Positions 50,977 through 62,771 of a stretch of DNA of 64,000 nucleotides are shown here, piece by piece. Source of the stretch: Burkholderiales bacterium (lineage in GTDB: Bacteria; Pseudomonadota; Gammaproteobacteria; Burkholderiales; Usitatibacteraceae). The stretch is from contig JAHCAK010000013.1 in NCBI GenBank assembly GCA_019634955.1, forward strand, positions 25,818-89,817, in the 5' to 3' direction. A program made the position numbers and the translations under genes. The notes beneath the pieces are model-generated. The model was not told where the DNA came from. It saw nothing but the letters and a program-made list of their open reading frames with translations, and searched no databases. How positions within the stretch are numbered: the stretch's first letter is position 1; every line of letters begins with the position of its first letter.

Positions 50977-53973
50977 ATGAAGCGAATGCTTTTCAACGCG
51001 ACCCAGGCGGAGGAACTCCGGGTCGCGATCGTCGACGGTCAGAAGCTCATCGACCTCGACATCGAGTCCGCCGGCAAGGAACAGAGGAAGAGCAACATCT
51101 ACAAGGGTGTCATCACCCGCGTGGAGCCTTCCCTCGAGGCGGCGTTCGTCGACTACGGCGCCGAGCGCCACGGCTTCCTGCCCTTCAAGGAAATCGCCAA
51201 GCAGTTCATGGTCAACGACGGCGGCGAGTTCGGCCGCGCGAAGATGGCCACGCACCTGAAGGTCGGCCAGGAGATGATCGTCCAGGTCGACAAGGACGAG
51301 CGCGGCAACAAGGGCGCGGCGCTGACCACCTACGTCTCCCTCGCCGGCCGCTACCTGGTGCTCATGCCCAACAACCCGCGCGGCGGCGGCGTGTCCCGGC
51401 GCATCGAGGGCGAGGACAGGAACGAGCTTCGCGAGGTGATGGACCAGCTGCAGGTCCCGGAGGGCATGAGCCTCATCGCCCGCACCGCCGGCATCGGGCG
51501 CACGCTCGAGGAGATGCAGTGGGACCTGAACTACCTCCTGCAGCTCTGGACGGCCATCGAGACCGCCGCGAGCGAGGAGAAGGGGCCCTGCCTCATCTAC
51601 CTCGAGTCGAGCCTGGTGGTGCGCGCCATCCGCGACCTCTTCCATCCCGACATCGGCGAGATCCTCGTCGACACGCCGCACATCCACGAGCAGGCCCTCG
51701 CGTTCATGAGCACGGTGATGCCGGCGAACGTGGGCAAGGTGAAGCTCTACCGCGACGACGTCCCGCTGTTCTCGCGCTTCCAGATCGAGCACCAGATCGA
51801 GAGCGCCTACCGGAGGGACGTCACGCTCCCCTCCGGCGGGGCCATCGTGATCGACCACACGGAGGCCCTCGTCTCCGTCGACGTGAACTCGGCGCGCGCC
51901 ACGCGCGGCCACGACATCGAGCAGACGGCGTTCAACACGAACCTCGAGGCCGCCGACGAGATCGCCCGCCAGCTGCGCCTGCGCGACCTGGGCGGCCTCA
52001 TCGTCATCGACTTCATCGACATGGAGAGCGCGAAGAACCAGCGCGAGGTGGAGAACCGCCTGCGCGACGCGCTCCGGCACGACCGCGCCCGCGTGCAGGT
52101 GGGCAAGATCTCGCGCTTCGGGCTCCTGGAGCTCTCGCGCCAGCGCCTGCAGCCCTCGCTCGAGGAGACGACGCACTCCGCCTGCCCGCGCTGCCACGGC
52201 ACGGGCTTCATCCGCGACACCGCCTCCACGGCGCTGCACGTCCTGCGCATCCTGCAGGAGGAGGCCATGAAGGAGGGCACCGCCGCCGTGCGCGTGCAGG
52301 TGCCCGTCGACGTCGGCACCTACCTGCTCAACGAGAAGCGCTCCGAGATCATCAAGATCGAGGCGCGCTTCAAGGTCGGCGTGCTTCTCATCCCCAACCC
52401 TGCCCTCGAGACGCCCAACTACCACGTGGAGCGCCTGCGGCACGATTCGCCGCTCCTCGACGCGCAGGTGCCGAGCTACGAGATGGTCGGCATCCCCGAG
52501 GAGGAGGAGGACGATCGCCGCCCGCAACGCGGCGGCTCCCGCAAGGAAGAGGAGAAGCCCGCCGCGCGGCCCGAGCCGCTCGTGAAGGGGATCACGCCGG
52601 AGCAGCCCGCGCCGCAGGTCGCCGCACCCGAGGCCGTGCCCGCCCCGGCGGCCGCACCCGCTCCCGTCGCCGCACCCGTGGCGCCCCGCGAGGAATCCCG
52701 GGGCGGCCTGCTCGATCGCATCTTCGGCTGGTTCCGCAAGCCCGAGGCCGCGGCTGCCGTGGCCGCGATCCCGGCCCCCGCCACCGAAGCCGCGCCGGCC
52801 GAAGGCATCCTGCGCAAGGATCGCGACGATCGCCGGGGCGGCCGCGGTGACGGCAAGCGCGGCGACCAGCGTCGCGGCGAGGGCCGCGGCGAAGGCCGCG
52901 GCGAAGGCCGCGGCGAGGGCCGTGGCGAAGGCCGCGGCGAGGGCCGTGGCGGTGAGGGCCGCCGTGGCGAAGGCCGCGGTGGTGAAGGCCGTCGCGGCGA
53001 CGGCCGCGGTGGCGAAGGCCGCAGCGGCGAGAGCCGACGCGGTGAGGGCCGCCGCGACGAGCCGCGCGGTGAAGGCCGCCGCGACGAGCCTCGCGGTGAA
53101 GGCCGCCGCGACGAACCTCGCGGTGAAGGCCGCCGCGACGAACCTCGCGGTGAAGGCCGCCGCGACGAATCCCGCGGTGAAGGTCGTCGGGATGACCGCA
53201 GCCGCCGCGGCGCGCAGGGCGGCGAGCCACGCCCCCCTCGCGACGCGGAGCGCCAGGAAGCCGCCACGGCCGAACCGGTCGCCGCGATCACGGCGCACGC
53301 GGTGCCGCCGGGTGCCGAGGGCGCCAATGGCGAAGGCGAAGGCGGCCGTCGTCGTCGCCGTGGCCGCGGCCGCGGCGGACGCGGCGACCGGGCGGATCGC
53401 ACCCCGCCAGGAGCCGACGACGCCCAGGGCGGCCTGCCGCTCGAGACCGAGGCCGGCATGCCGGTCGAGAGCCGGTCCGACGAGCCGGCGCTTTCCGCCG
53501 CCATCGCCGAAACCCAGCCCGCCGTTGCCGCGCCGGCGCCCGTCGCGGAACCCGCCCGCGAGGCCGTGAGTGCGCCGCCCGCGCCCGCGGAAACCGCGCC
53601 CCGCGAAGCCACGCCACCGGTGGAAGTGACCCCCATCCCGCACGAGCCGCAGGTCATCGCCTCGTTCGCCGCGCCGCCTGCCACCTACCAGGTGGTGAGC
53701 GAGCACGACCAGGCCGCCGCCGCGGAACCGCATCGCCCGGTGCGCCGGCGCCGGCAGGAATCGGCCGCCCAGGCGCCCACCGAGCCGCTGCAACTCGTGG
53801 AGACGGCCGCCGAAAAGGCTGCCGCCATTGCCGCGCCCGCCGAGGAGGAGGCGCCGCGCCGTCCGGTGCGTCGCCGCCGCCAGGCCGCCGCGGCCTTGCC
53901 CGACGAGCCGCTGCAGCTCGTCGAGACCGCCCCGGGCGCTGCCCGCCCGGATGCCGGCCCGCCCCCCGCCTGA
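50977..53973 (+). CDS. rne: Ribonuclease E
   Basis: A 998-residue endoribonuclease that initiates mRNA decay and matures rRNA and tRNA. It opens with [20 protein letters not shown], has an S1 domain near residues 38-125, catalytic Asp302 ([11 protein letters not shown]) and Asp345 (VIDFIDME), and the zinc-link CPRCHGTGF (Cys403 and Cys406); these lie within one residue of E. coli numbering. After residue 515 the C-terminal half is disordered: proline/alanine stretches, a [13 protein letters not shown] repeat field (residues about 630-735), an arginine-rich block [17 protein letters not shown], and a duplicated RPVRRRRQ...EPLQLVETA module at the end. These would be RNA- and partner-binding parts of a degradosome scaffold. 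Confidence 0.97.
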   Translation: MKRMLFNATQAEELRVAIVDGQKLIDLDIESAGKEQRKSNIYKGVITRVEPSLEAAFVDYGAERHGFLPFKEIAKQFMVNDGGEFGRAKMATHLKVGQEMIVQVDKDERGNKGAALTTYVSLAGRYLVLMPNNPRGGGVSRRIEGEDRNELREVMDQLQVPEGMSLIARTAGIGRTLEEMQWDLNYLLQLWTAIETAASEEKGPCLIYLESSLVVRAIRDLFHPDIGEILVDTPHIHEQALAFMSTVMPANVGKVKLYRDDVPLFSRFQIEHQIESAYRRDVTLPSGGAIVIDHTEALVSVDVNSARATRGHDIEQTAFNTNLEAADEIARQLRLRDLGGLIVIDFIDMESAKNQREVENRLRDALRHDRARVQVGKISRFGLLELSRQRLQPSLEETTHSACPRCHGTGFIRDTASTALHVLRILQEEAMKEGTAAVRVQVPVDVGTYLLNEKRSEIIKIEARFKVGVLLIPNPALETPNYHVERLRHDSPLLDAQVPSYEMVGIPEEEEDDRRPQRGGSRKEEEKPAARPEPLVKGITPEQPAPQVAAPEAVPAPAAAPAPVAAPVAPREESRGGLLDRIFGWFRKPEAAAAVAAIPAPATEAAPAEGILRKDRDDRRGGRGDGKRGDQRRGEGRGEGRGEGRGEGRGEGRGEGRGGEGRRGEGRGGEGRRGDGRGGEGRSGESRRGEGRRDEPRGEGRRDEPRGEGRRDEPRGEGRRDEPRGEGRRDESRGEGRRDDRSRRGAQGGEPRPPRDAERQEAATAEPVAAITAHAVPPGAEGANGEGEGGRRRRRGRGRGGRGDRADRTPPGADDAQGGLPLETEAGMPVESRSDEPALSAAIAETQPAVAAPAPVAEPAREAVSAPPAPAETAPREATPPVEVTPIPHEPQVIASFAAPPATYQVVSEHDQAAAAEPHRPVRRRRQESAAQAPTEPLQLVETAAEKAAAIAAPAEEEAPRRPVRRRRQAAAALPDEPLQLVETAPGAARPDAGPPPA
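52876..52947. repeat. Six 12-bp units coding GEGR in rne
   Basis: Six tandem copies of GGCGA(A/G)GGCCG(C/T) encode Gly-Glu-Gly-Arg in the disordered part of RNase E. Degenerate [10 protein letters not shown] units continue to about 53046. Confidence 0.85.
53047..53181. repeat. Five 27-bp units coding GRRDEPRGE in rne
   Basis: Five near-identical 27-bp copies, differing at only a few positions, then a decayed sixth. The period keeps the frame, so copy number can change without breaking the protein. Confidence 0.9.
53731..53931. repeat. Duplicated 25-26-residue module at the RNase E C-terminus
   Basis: Copy 1 (53731-53808) and copy 2 (53857-53931) both encode RPVRRRRQ, a short alanine-rich link and EPLQLVETA. 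The spacing residues differ, while the basic block and EPLQLVETA are identical, suggesting a short linear binding motif used twice. Confidence 0.75.
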
Positions 53974-53980
53974 GTCCCCC

Positions 53981-54583
53981 GTGCCCGCGCCGATCGACTT
54001 CTGGTTCGACTTCTCCTCGCCCTACGGCTACGTCGCCGCCGAGCGAATCGACGAGGTGGCCGCAAGGCACGGGCGGAGCGTGAACTGGCGGCCGATACTG
54101 CTCGGGCCGATCTTCAAGGCCGTGGGGACGGCTCCGCTCGCGACGCTGCCGATCAAGGGCGAGTACGCGAAGCGCGACTTCGCCCGCATGGCGCGCCACC
54201 ACAAGGTGCCGTTCCGGCTGCCGGAGAGGTTCCCGGTCGGCACGCAGGCCGCGGCGCGCGCGTTCTACCTCATCGCGGACGCCGACCCGGCGCGAGCGCG
54301 CGATTTCGCGAAGCGCACCTACCGCGCGTACTTCGCCGAGGGGCGTGACATCGCCGACCCGGCGGTCGTGATGGAACTCGTCGCTGCCTCGGGGGCGGAC
54401 GCGGCGGCAATCGCCGGGCCCCTCAAGGCCGATGCCGTCAAGGAGCGCGTGAGAGCCGAGGTCGATGCGGCCATGAAGGCGGGCGTGTTCGGCTCGCCCT
54501 ACTTCGTGGTGGACGGCGAGCCGTTCTGGGGCGTGGACCGCCTGCCGCTCCTCGACGAGTGGCTGCGCGCCGGCGGCTGGTAG
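53981..54583 (+). CDS. 2-hydroxychromene-2-carboxylate isomerase / DsbA-fold family protein
   Basis: A 200-residue thioredoxin-fold protein of the kappa-GST/HCCA-isomerase group: IDFWFDFSSPYGYVAAERID at the N-terminus and GVFGSPYFVVDGEPFWGVDR near the C-terminus. It lacks the CxxC of true DsbA; the SSP serine is the group's catalytic position. Named members isomerise 2-hydroxychromene-2-carboxylate in naphthalene degradation, but many genomic members have no such pathway; none is in this window, so a glutathione-dependent isomerase of unknown substrate is the careful reading. GTG at 53981, seven bases after rne, fits the family start. Confidence 0.82.
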   Translation: MPAPIDFWFDFSSPYGYVAAERIDEVAARHGRSVNWRPILLGPIFKAVGTAPLATLPIKGEYAKRDFARMARHHKVPFRLPERFPVGTQAAARAFYLIADADPARARDFAKRTYRAYFAEGRDIADPAVVMELVAASGADAAAIAGPLKADAVKERVRAEVDAAMKAGVFGSPYFVVDGEPFWGVDRLPLLDEWLRAGGW

Positions 54584-54599
54584 CCGCAAGGGGGAACGC

Positions 54600-54971
54600 A
54601 TGCTCGAATCGATCGGCCAGGTGGCCGTCAACGTGAAGGACACGGCCCGCGCGCGCGCGTTCTACCGGGACGTTCTGGGCCTTCGCCATCTCTTCGACGC
54701 CGGGCCCGACCTCGCGTTCTTCCAGTGCGGCGGCGTGCGGCTCATGCTCTCGCCACCGTCCGAGCGGCAGTTCGACCACCCCGGGTCGATCATCTACTAC
54801 AAGGTCTCCGACCTCGCCGCCACGCACGCCGCCATCGCGGCCCGGGGCGCGGCCTTCGAGCAGCCGCCCCACCTCGTGGCCACGATGCCCGACCACGAGC
54901 TGTGGATGGCGTTCCTGCGCGATTCCGAGGGCAACCTCCTCGCCCTGATGGAAGAGAAGCGCCCCGGCTGA
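54600..54971 (+). CDS. VOC (glyoxalase/bleomycin-resistance) family protein
   Basis: A 123-residue protein with the paired beta-alpha-beta-beta-beta modules of the vicinal-oxygen-chelate fold: QVAVNVKDTARARAFYRDVL, GLRHLFDAGPDLAFFQCG, then IIYYKVSDLAATHAAIAARG and FLRDSEGNLLALMEEK. Metal ligands of glyoxalase I are only partly matched, so the reaction cannot be named. It lies 16 bases after the DsbA-fold isomerase, and both follow rne rightward. An AGGGGGAA site precedes the ATG. Confidence 0.85.
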   Translation: MLESIGQVAVNVKDTARARAFYRDVLGLRHLFDAGPDLAFFQCGGVRLMLSPPSERQFDHPGSIIYYKVSDLAATHAAIAARGAAFEQPPHLVATMPDHELWMAFLRDSEGNLLALMEEKRPG

Positions 54972-54972
54972 C

Positions 54973-57900
54973 TCACCGCCGGCCGGGCGTCGGCCGCGGT
55001 GGCACCTTCGGCTCCCGCACCGGGTCGCGGGCAAGCGCCTCCTCCAGCACCCGGATCGCGGCAGCGAGCTGCGCGTCCTCGCCCCTGAACGTCGCATGCG
55101 GCGGGTTGTCGACCTCGACGTCCGGCGCAACGCCACGGCCCTCGATCAGCCATGCACCTTCCAGGCCCATCTGGGCGAGCTCGGCGCTCCTCGCGATGCC
55201 GCCATCGGCGAGCCTGTTGCGGTCCGAGAGCCACACGCCGGCCCCTGTCGTGCGCCGGCCGACCACGGTCGCGAGCCCCAGGCGCTTCACCCCCTCCGCG
55301 AAGGTCTCGCCGTCCGAGTAGGTGCGCTCGTTCACGAGGACGACGATGCGCCCGCGGAAGGCGTTCTGCATGTTCCACGCGAGCCGCCCGTCGCGCGTGC
55401 TCCAGTACGCCCACGCCCGGCGCAGGAGCTTCTCGATCACGATGGAATCGATGTTGCCGCCGTCGTTGTCGCGCAAGTCGATCACGAGCCCCTCGCGTCC
55501 GGCGACGGGGTAGAACTCGCGCGCGAACGTGGCCACGTCCGCGGCGCCCATGGCCCGCAGGGCGACATAGCCGAAGCGGCCGCCCGAGGCCTCCTCCACG
55601 CGACGGCGCCGCTCCCACTCCCGGTCGCCGCGCCGGAACGCCATCGCGCGCGTCCACGGCGCCGGGACCGCCACCGCCTTGCGCAGCTTGCCGTCCGCGC
55701 CCTTGAGGCCCAGCAGCACCTGCTTGCCGGCCTTGTCGCGAAGCAGGAGCGAGATGTCGGCGACCTCGGCCACCGCGCGGCCATCCACGGAGACGATCAC
55801 GTCGCCCTCGCGCGCGTCGACGCCGGGGCGGGAAAGCGGCGGCGCCTCGCCCGGAAGCTCCGGGTCCGCGCGATGGATGCGCTCGATCCTCGCGCCCTCG
55901 GCCACCCTCAGCAGCGTCGCGCCGAGGGTCGCGGGCTCGACATCCTCGTCGCCCTTGCGCACCTCGCCGCGCCCCACCTGCGAGTGCAGCGACGAGAGCT
56001 CCGCCGCCATCTGGCCCATGAGGTCGGCGAGCTCGGCGCGGTCGGTCACCCTGCCGAGCAGCGCGCCGTACTTGCGGCGGGCCGCGGGCCAGTCGGCCCC
56101 GGCCATCGCGGGGTCGTGGAAGTGGTCGCGGTGGAAGCGCCAGGCATCCGCGAAGTACTGGTTCCAGTCCTCGCGCGGGGATGACGGAAACTGCCAGTCG
56201 GAGAGCTTCACCAGGTGGCGCGCCAGCTCCGTGGGCGCCTTCGCGGCCGTGTCCGCGATGTGAATCTCGCCGGCCCCGCGCGCCGCCCACTTGCGCCACA
56301 TGAGCTTCTTCCCGTCGGCCGAGAGCGCGAACTGGCGCACCTCGGGAGCGAAGGTCTCGGCCGGCGCGCCCGCGTTGTCGATGGCGATCGAGCGCAGCGC
56401 CGTCTTGCGCTCAGGCGCGGTCTCCGCTTCGAGGAACCACAGGCGCTTGCCGTCGGTGGCGAGCGCGGCGTAGTTGCCCGGCGGCAGGGGCGCCTCGTGG
56501 AGGCGCGCGGCGACCCCCTCCCAGGCGATCGGGGGGATCTTCGGCGCCGCCGGGGGCCTGGCGCCGCGCTCCGGCTTCGCGCCCTTCATGGCGTCCTTGT
56601 TCGCGGCCGGGTCATCCGCGGGCGCATCCTTCGACGCCTCGGGCTTCGCGGGCGCGAGCTCGTCCTTCGGCTGGAACGGGAAGCGGTTGCCGGGCTGCAG
56701 CGCGATCGCGTAGACGCGCGAGCGCCGGTCGAAGTACGGGCCCATGTTGCGGTCGCCCCACGGGTTGCCGTTGAGCGCCGCGAAGTGGCGCTCCGAGACG
56801 AACCAGAGCCACTTGCCGTCCGGCGAGAAGGCGGGCCAGCCGCTCGCGTAGCGGGTCGAGGTGACGGGGAAGCGCGCGCGGTCGGCCACGCGGTAGAGCA
56901 CCACCTGGCTCGTGGTCGCGTTGCCGGGCGACTCGACCTTGAGGGCGAAGGCCGAGGCGTCCGGCGACCACGCCACCTGGTCGAAGGCCTGGTCGTCGGT
57001 GGCCGCCCCCTCCTCCAGCAGCGTGTCCTTGCCGGCGGCCACCTCGTGCAGCCAGAGCCGGCGCCGGATGTCGTAGTGCACGATCCACTTGCCGTCCGGC
57101 GAGGGCCACGCACGCCAGCGCAGCGCCTGCGCGCCGCGGGTGATCATGCGGCCGGGGCCGCTGCCGTCGGCCGGGAAGAGCCACAGCTCGTATTCGCCGC
57201 CCGCGTCGCAGAGCGAGAGCACCTCCTTGCCGCCCGGCATCATCACCGCCTCGCGCGCGCGACTGCCGGCGGGCACCGCGATGTCCACGCGCCGCAGCGG
57301 CCCCACTCCCGCGGTGGCGACGCGCCCGCGCGCCGTGACGACCACGCGCTCGCCGTCGGGAGAAAGCGCGGCGGAGGTGAAGTTCTCGAGCGGCTTGCGG
57401 ACCCAGCGCGTGCGCAGCTGGTCGAAGTCGGAGGCCAGCTCGATCGGCACCACGCGGTCCGCGCCGGTGTCGAGGTCGACGATGCGCAGGTCGGCGCCGT
57501 GGCGGTAGGCCACGCGCGAGCCGGAGATCGACGGTTCGCGCACCTCGAAATCGGCGTGCCGCGTGTGCTGCCGGAGGTCGCCGCCGCCGGCGTCCCGCGA
57601 CCAGAGGTTCGCCACGCCGTCGCGGTCCGAGACGAAGACGATCCGGCTGCCCCACGGCAGCGGGCTCGACTCGTTCGCCTCCGGAACGGCCGGCCCGAGC
57701 GGGGCGGCCTCCGCCCCCTTGCCGGGCGAGAAGCGCCAGAGCGAGGCCATCGCGCCGCCACGGTAGCGCCGCACGTTGTCCCCCTGGAGCCCGAAGCGGG
57801 TGAACGCCACCGTCTCGCGATCGAGGTACGCGCCGTCGCTCGCCTGCGCGAGCGGCAGCAGCCGCACCGCGCCCGATTCCGGCGAGACGGCCGCAAGCTG

Positions 57901-58290
57901 GCGCTCGCGCGTGGCCTGGTAGGCGGGCGTGGTGAAGAGCACCTCCCCCGCGGGGGTCCACCCGGCGACGAACGCGGGGCCGCCGGCCCAGGTGAGGCGC
58001 TTCGGGAGCCCGCCGGCCAGCGGCATCACGTAGGCCTCCAGCGGGCCCTCGTAGGCGCCGGTGAACGCCACTTGCCGCCCGTCGGGGGAAATCGCCGCGC
58101 GGATCTCCTGGTCCGGGTGGGTCGTGAGCCGCGAGGCGCGCCCGCCCGCGGCAGCCACGCGCCAGAGGTCGCCCTCGGCGGTGAAGACGAGCGTGTCGCC
58201 CGAGAGCGAGGGAAAGCGGAAGTAACCGGGCCCCGCCTGCGCGGCGCACGCCCAGGCCAGCGCGAGCGCCGCGAGGAGCCGGGCCCTCAC
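54973..58290 (-). CDS. Tricorn-like S41 family peptidase, exported
   Basis: A 1105-residue protease. A GTG start and signal peptide (ARLLAALALAWACAAQAG) come first, then tricorn-type beta-propellers (PD40 repeats such as DQEIRAAISPDGRQVAFTG), a C1 helical domain, a PDZ domain (about residues 780-870) and the catalytic C2 domain. The nucleophile serine is in NERTYSDGETFAEG, preceded by LVIDLRDNDGGNIDS, and the end has IEGRGVAPDVEVDNPP. Tricorn enzymes trim peptides; with a signal peptide this one should work in the periplasm. It overlaps the AhpD-like gene by four bases and ends one base from the convergent VOC stop. Confidence 0.9.
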   Translation of the reverse strand: MRARLLAALALAWACAAQAGPGYFRFPSLSGDTLVFTAEGDLWRVAAAGGRASRLTTHPDQEIRAAISPDGRQVAFTGAYEGPLEAYVMPLAGGLPKRLTWAGGPAFVAGWTPAGEVLFTTPAYQATRERQLAAVSPESGAVRLLPLAQASDGAYLDRETVAFTRFGLQGDNVRRYRGGAMASLWRFSPGKGAEAAPLGPAVPEANESSPLPWGSRIVFVSDRDGVANLWSRDAGGGDLRQHTRHADFEVREPSISGSRVAYRHGADLRIVDLDTGADRVVPIELASDFDQLRTRWVRKPLENFTSAALSPDGERVVVTARGRVATAGVGPLRRVDIAVPAGSRAREAVMMPGGKEVLSLCDAGGEYELWLFPADGSGPGRMITRGAQALRWRAWPSPDGKWIVHYDIRRRLWLHEVAAGKDTLLEEGAATDDQAFDQVAWSPDASAFALKVESPGNATTSQVVLYRVADRARFPVTSTRYASGWPAFSPDGKWLWFVSERHFAALNGNPWGDRNMGPYFDRRSRVYAIALQPGNRFPFQPKDELAPAKPEASKDAPADDPAANKDAMKGAKPERGARPPAAPKIPPIAWEGVAARLHEAPLPPGNYAALATDGKRLWFLEAETAPERKTALRSIAIDNAGAPAETFAPEVRQFALSADGKKLMWRKWAARGAGEIHIADTAAKAPTELARHLVKLSDWQFPSSPREDWNQYFADAWRFHRDHFHDPAMAGADWPAARRKYGALLGRVTDRAELADLMGQMAAELSSLHSQVGRGEVRKGDEDVEPATLGATLLRVAEGARIERIHRADPELPGEAPPLSRPGVDAREGDVIVSVDGRAVAEVADISLLLRDKAGKQVLLGLKGADGKLRKAVAVPAPWTRAMAFRRGDREWERRRRVEEASGGRFGYVALRAMGAADVATFAREFYPVAGREGLVIDLRDNDGGNIDSIVIEKLLRRAWAYWSTRDGRLAWNMQNAFRGRIVVLVNERTYSDGETFAEGVKRLGLATVVGRRTTGAGVWLSDRNRLADGGIARSAELAQMGLEGAWLIEGRGVAPDVEVDNPPHATFRGEDAQLAAAIRVLEEALARDPVREPKVPPRPTPGRR

Positions 58291-58856
58291 CGGCCCATCC
58301 CGTAGAACTCGTCGTTGGGCCGCATCGCCGTGAGGTTCGCCATGCGGTTGGAGAGCGCGAAGAAGGCGGCGATGGCGCCCACGTCCCACACGTCCTCGTC
58401 CGAGAGGCCGTGCGCGTGCAGGGGCGCGAAGTCGTGGTCCTCCACGCGGTTCGCCTCGCGCGACACCTTCATCGCGAAGTCGAGGATGGCGCGCTCGCGC
58501 GGGGTGAGGTCGGCCTTGAGGTAGTTGCCCGCCACCTGGTCGGCGATGCGCGGGTTCTTCGCGTACACGCGCAGGATCGCGCCGTGGGCGACGATGCAGT
58601 ACAGGCACTGGTTGGCGCTGGAGGTCGCGACGACGATCATCTCCTTCTCGGCCTTGGTGAGCCCGCCCTTCCGCAGCATGAGCGCGTCGTGGTAGGCGAA
58701 GAAGGCGCGGAACTCGTCGGGCCGGTGGGCGAGCGCGATGAAGACGTTGGGGACGAACCCCGCCTTCTCCTGCACCTGCCGGATGCGGTCGCGGATGTCG
58801 TCCGGCAGCTCGGAGAGCTTCGGGACGGGAAAACGGCTCACGGCGTGCGCGGTCAT
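58287..58856 (-). CDS. AhpD-like peroxidase-related enzyme (carboxymuconolactone-decarboxylase fold)
   Basis: A 189-residue helical protein with the AhpD-type redox motif NQCLYCIVAHGAIL (Cys-x-x-Cys-x-x-x-His), and a preceding conserved glutamate in KAEKEMIVVATSS. The N-terminus FVPNVFIALAHRPDEFRAFF and the end NRMANLTAMRPNDEFYGMG match the uncharacterised peroxidase-related group. It may reduce hydroperoxides with a lipoyl or thiol donor. It is upstream of, and overlaps by four bases, the tricorn-like protease; why the two are coupled is unknown. Confidence 0.88.
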   Translation of the reverse strand: MTAHAVSRFPVPKLSELPDDIRDRIRQVQEKAGFVPNVFIALAHRPDEFRAFFAYHDALMLRKGGLTKAEKEMIVVATSSANQCLYCIVAHGAILRVYAKNPRIADQVAGNYLKADLTPRERAILDFAMKVSREANRVEDHDFAPLHAHGLSDEDVWDVGAIAAFFALSNRMANLTAMRPNDEFYGMGR

Positions 58857-58874
58857 GGCTTCCTCCGGGGTTTC

Positions 58875-59355
58875 TCAGCGGTCGAGGCCGGCGACGATCT
58901 CCTCGAGGAGCCTCGCGGCGGCCTCCTCGACCATGTCGAGCACCTCCTCGAAGCCGCGGGCGCCCCCGTAGTAGGGATCGGGGACGTCCTGGCCGCGCCA
59001 GTTGCCGGAATGGTCGAGGAACATCGCGAGGCGCGACGGCGACCCCGCCGGCGCGATCGCCTGCAATTGTCGCAGGTGGCCGCGGTCCATGGCGAGGATG
59101 CGGTCGAACTCGTGGAAGTCGGCGCGCGAGACCTGCCGGGCGCGAAGCGGCGTGAGGTCGTAGCCGCGGCGGGCCGCGTGCGCGACGGAGCGGGCGTCCG
59201 GGGGCTCGCCCACGTGGTAGTCGTGGGTGCCGGCCGAGTCCACGCGAAGGCGGTCGAGGACCCCGCGCCGCGCGGCGAGGTGGCGGAAGACGCCCTCCGC
59301 CGTGGGCGAGCGGCAGATGTTGCCGGTGCAGACGAAGAGCACGCCGGGACGCTTC

Positions 59356-59363
<8 letters not shown>
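58875..59363 (-). CDS. Low-molecular-weight protein tyrosine phosphatase
   Basis: A 162-residue phosphatase. The signature loop [14 protein letters not shown] holds the nucleophile Cys12 and Arg18; the general acid is in [15 protein letters not shown]. The family dephosphorylates tyrosine on proteins, often controlling exopolysaccharide synthesis, but no capsule genes are nearby. It overlaps the end of uvrB by eight bases and precedes the AhpD-like gene by 18. Confidence 0.94.
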
Positions 59364-61386
<2,023 letters not shown>

Positions 61387-61571
61387 GGCGCGGTTCGGAA
61401 GGCGAATCGATGATTCTATCAACCGGCCGGGCCGCGAGCGAAGCGCGGCCGGGAAGTGGGGAAAAGTCCCCGCCGGCGGCAGCGCCCTCGCGGATATTGG
61501 TGCGCCGCAACATCCGGTAAAATGGCGGGCCGAACGCCACCACCCGCCCCGCCCGCCTTCCCGGAGAAACC

Positions 61572-62771
61572 ATGTCCCTCGTCGCCACGCGCCTCGCCGC
61601 CATCAAGCCCTCCCCCACCCTCGCCGTGTCCGCCAGGGCGGCGCAGCTCAAGGCGGAGGGGAAGGACATCATCGGCCTGGGCGCCGGCGAGCCCGACTTC
61701 GACACGCCGCAGTTCATCAAGGACGCGGCCGTGGAGGCCATGAAGAAGGGGCTCACCAAGTACACGCCGGCCGGCGGCACGCTCTCCCTCAAGAAGGCGA
61801 TCATCGCCAAGTTCAAGCGCGACAACGGGCTGGACTACACGCCGAGGCAGGTCCTCGTCTCCTGCGGCGGCAAGCACACCTCGTTCAACCTCTGCCTCGC
61901 GCTCCTCAACCCGGGCGACGAGGTCATCATCCCGGCCCCCTACTGGGTGAGCTACCCCGACATGGCGGTGGTGGCGGGCGCGAAGCCCGTCTTCATCGAG
62001 GCGGGCATCGAGCAGGGCTTCAAGATCACCGCCGCGCAGCTCGAGGCCGCCATCACGCCGAAGTCGCGGCTCGTCTTCATCAACAGCCCCTCCAACCCCT
62101 CGGCGGCCGTCTACACGCTGGAGGAGCTGAAGGCCCTGGGCGAGGTGCTCCGGAAGCACCCGCGCATCGTCATCGCGAGCGACGACATGTACGAGCAGAT
62201 CCTGCTCGACGGCTCGAAGTTCGTGAACATCCTCGATGCCTGCCCGGACCTGTACGACCGCACCGTGGTCGAGAACGGCGTCTCCAAGGCCTACTCGATG
62301 ACCGGCTGGCGCATCGGCTACTGCGGCGGGCCCGCGGAGCTGATCGAGGCGATGGAGAACATGCAGTCGCACTCGACCTCCAACCCCACCTCGATCGCCC
62401 AGTACGCGGCGGAAGCCGCGCTCAACGGCGACCAGTCCTGCATCGAGCCGATGGTGAAGGCCTTCCGGGAGCGCGGCACCTTCGTGGCGAAGGCGCTCAA
62501 CGCCATCCCCGGCGTGAAGTGCCTGCAGCCCGCGGGCGCCTTCTACGTCTTCCCCGACTGCCGCGGGGCCATCCGGCGCATGGCCGCGGCCGGCAAGCTC
62601 GGGTCGGCCACCGACATCGCCCTCTGCGACTACCTCATGGAGCAGGAGCAGGCCGTCGCGGCCGTGCCCGGCTCCGCCTTCGGCATGGAAGGCTACCTGC
62701 GCATCTCCTTCGCCACCTCGATGGAGAACCTCGAGAAGGCCATGGCGCGCATGGCGAAGGCCATGGGCTAG
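61572..62771 (+). CDS. aspC: Aspartate aminotransferase, class I (aspC-type Ib)
   Basis: A 399-residue PLP enzyme that interconverts aspartate and oxaloacetate with 2-oxoglutarate/glutamate. [19 protein letters not shown] at the N-terminus marks subgroup Ib. The PLP lysine is Lys239 in [16 protein letters not shown], and [12 protein letters not shown] and [12 protein letters not shown] are standard. A TAAAAT hexamer near 61517 may be its -10. Its TAG stop shares a CTAG with the convergent fadH stop. Confidence 0.94.
   Translation: MSLVATRLAAIKPSPTLAVSARAAQLKAEGKDIIGLGAGEPDFDTPQFIKDAAVEAMKKGLTKYTPAGGTLSLKKAIIAKFKRDNGLDYTPRQVLVSCGGKHTSFNLCLALLNPGDEVIIPAPYWVSYPDMAVVAGAKPVFIEAGIEQGFKITAAQLEAAITPKSRLVFINSPSNPSAAVYTLEELKALGEVLRKHPRIVIASDDMYEQILLDGSKFVNILDACPDLYDRTVVENGVSKAYSMTGWRIGYCGGPAELIEAMENMQSHSTSNPTSIAQYAAEAALNGDQSCIEPMVKAFRERGTFVAKALNAIPGVKCLQPAGAFYVFPDCRGAIRRMAAAGKLGSATDIALCDYLMEQEQAVAAVPGSAFGMEGYLRISFATSMENLEKAMARMAKAMG

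Noticed and set aside
52876..53181. Regular repeats that might suggest a CRISPR array or mobile repeat.
   Set aside because: They are direct, contiguous, codon-periodic and lie inside the RNase E reading frame; there are no unique spacers and no cas genes.
53981..54583. Naphthalene-degradation gene nahD.
   Set aside because: No other aromatic-degradation gene is present; the DsbA-fold isomerase family is much broader than its named member.
61387..61571. SOS control of uvrB.
   Set aside because: No CTGT-N8-ACAG type LexA box is visible in the gap; only a weak -10-like TAGAAT was seen.
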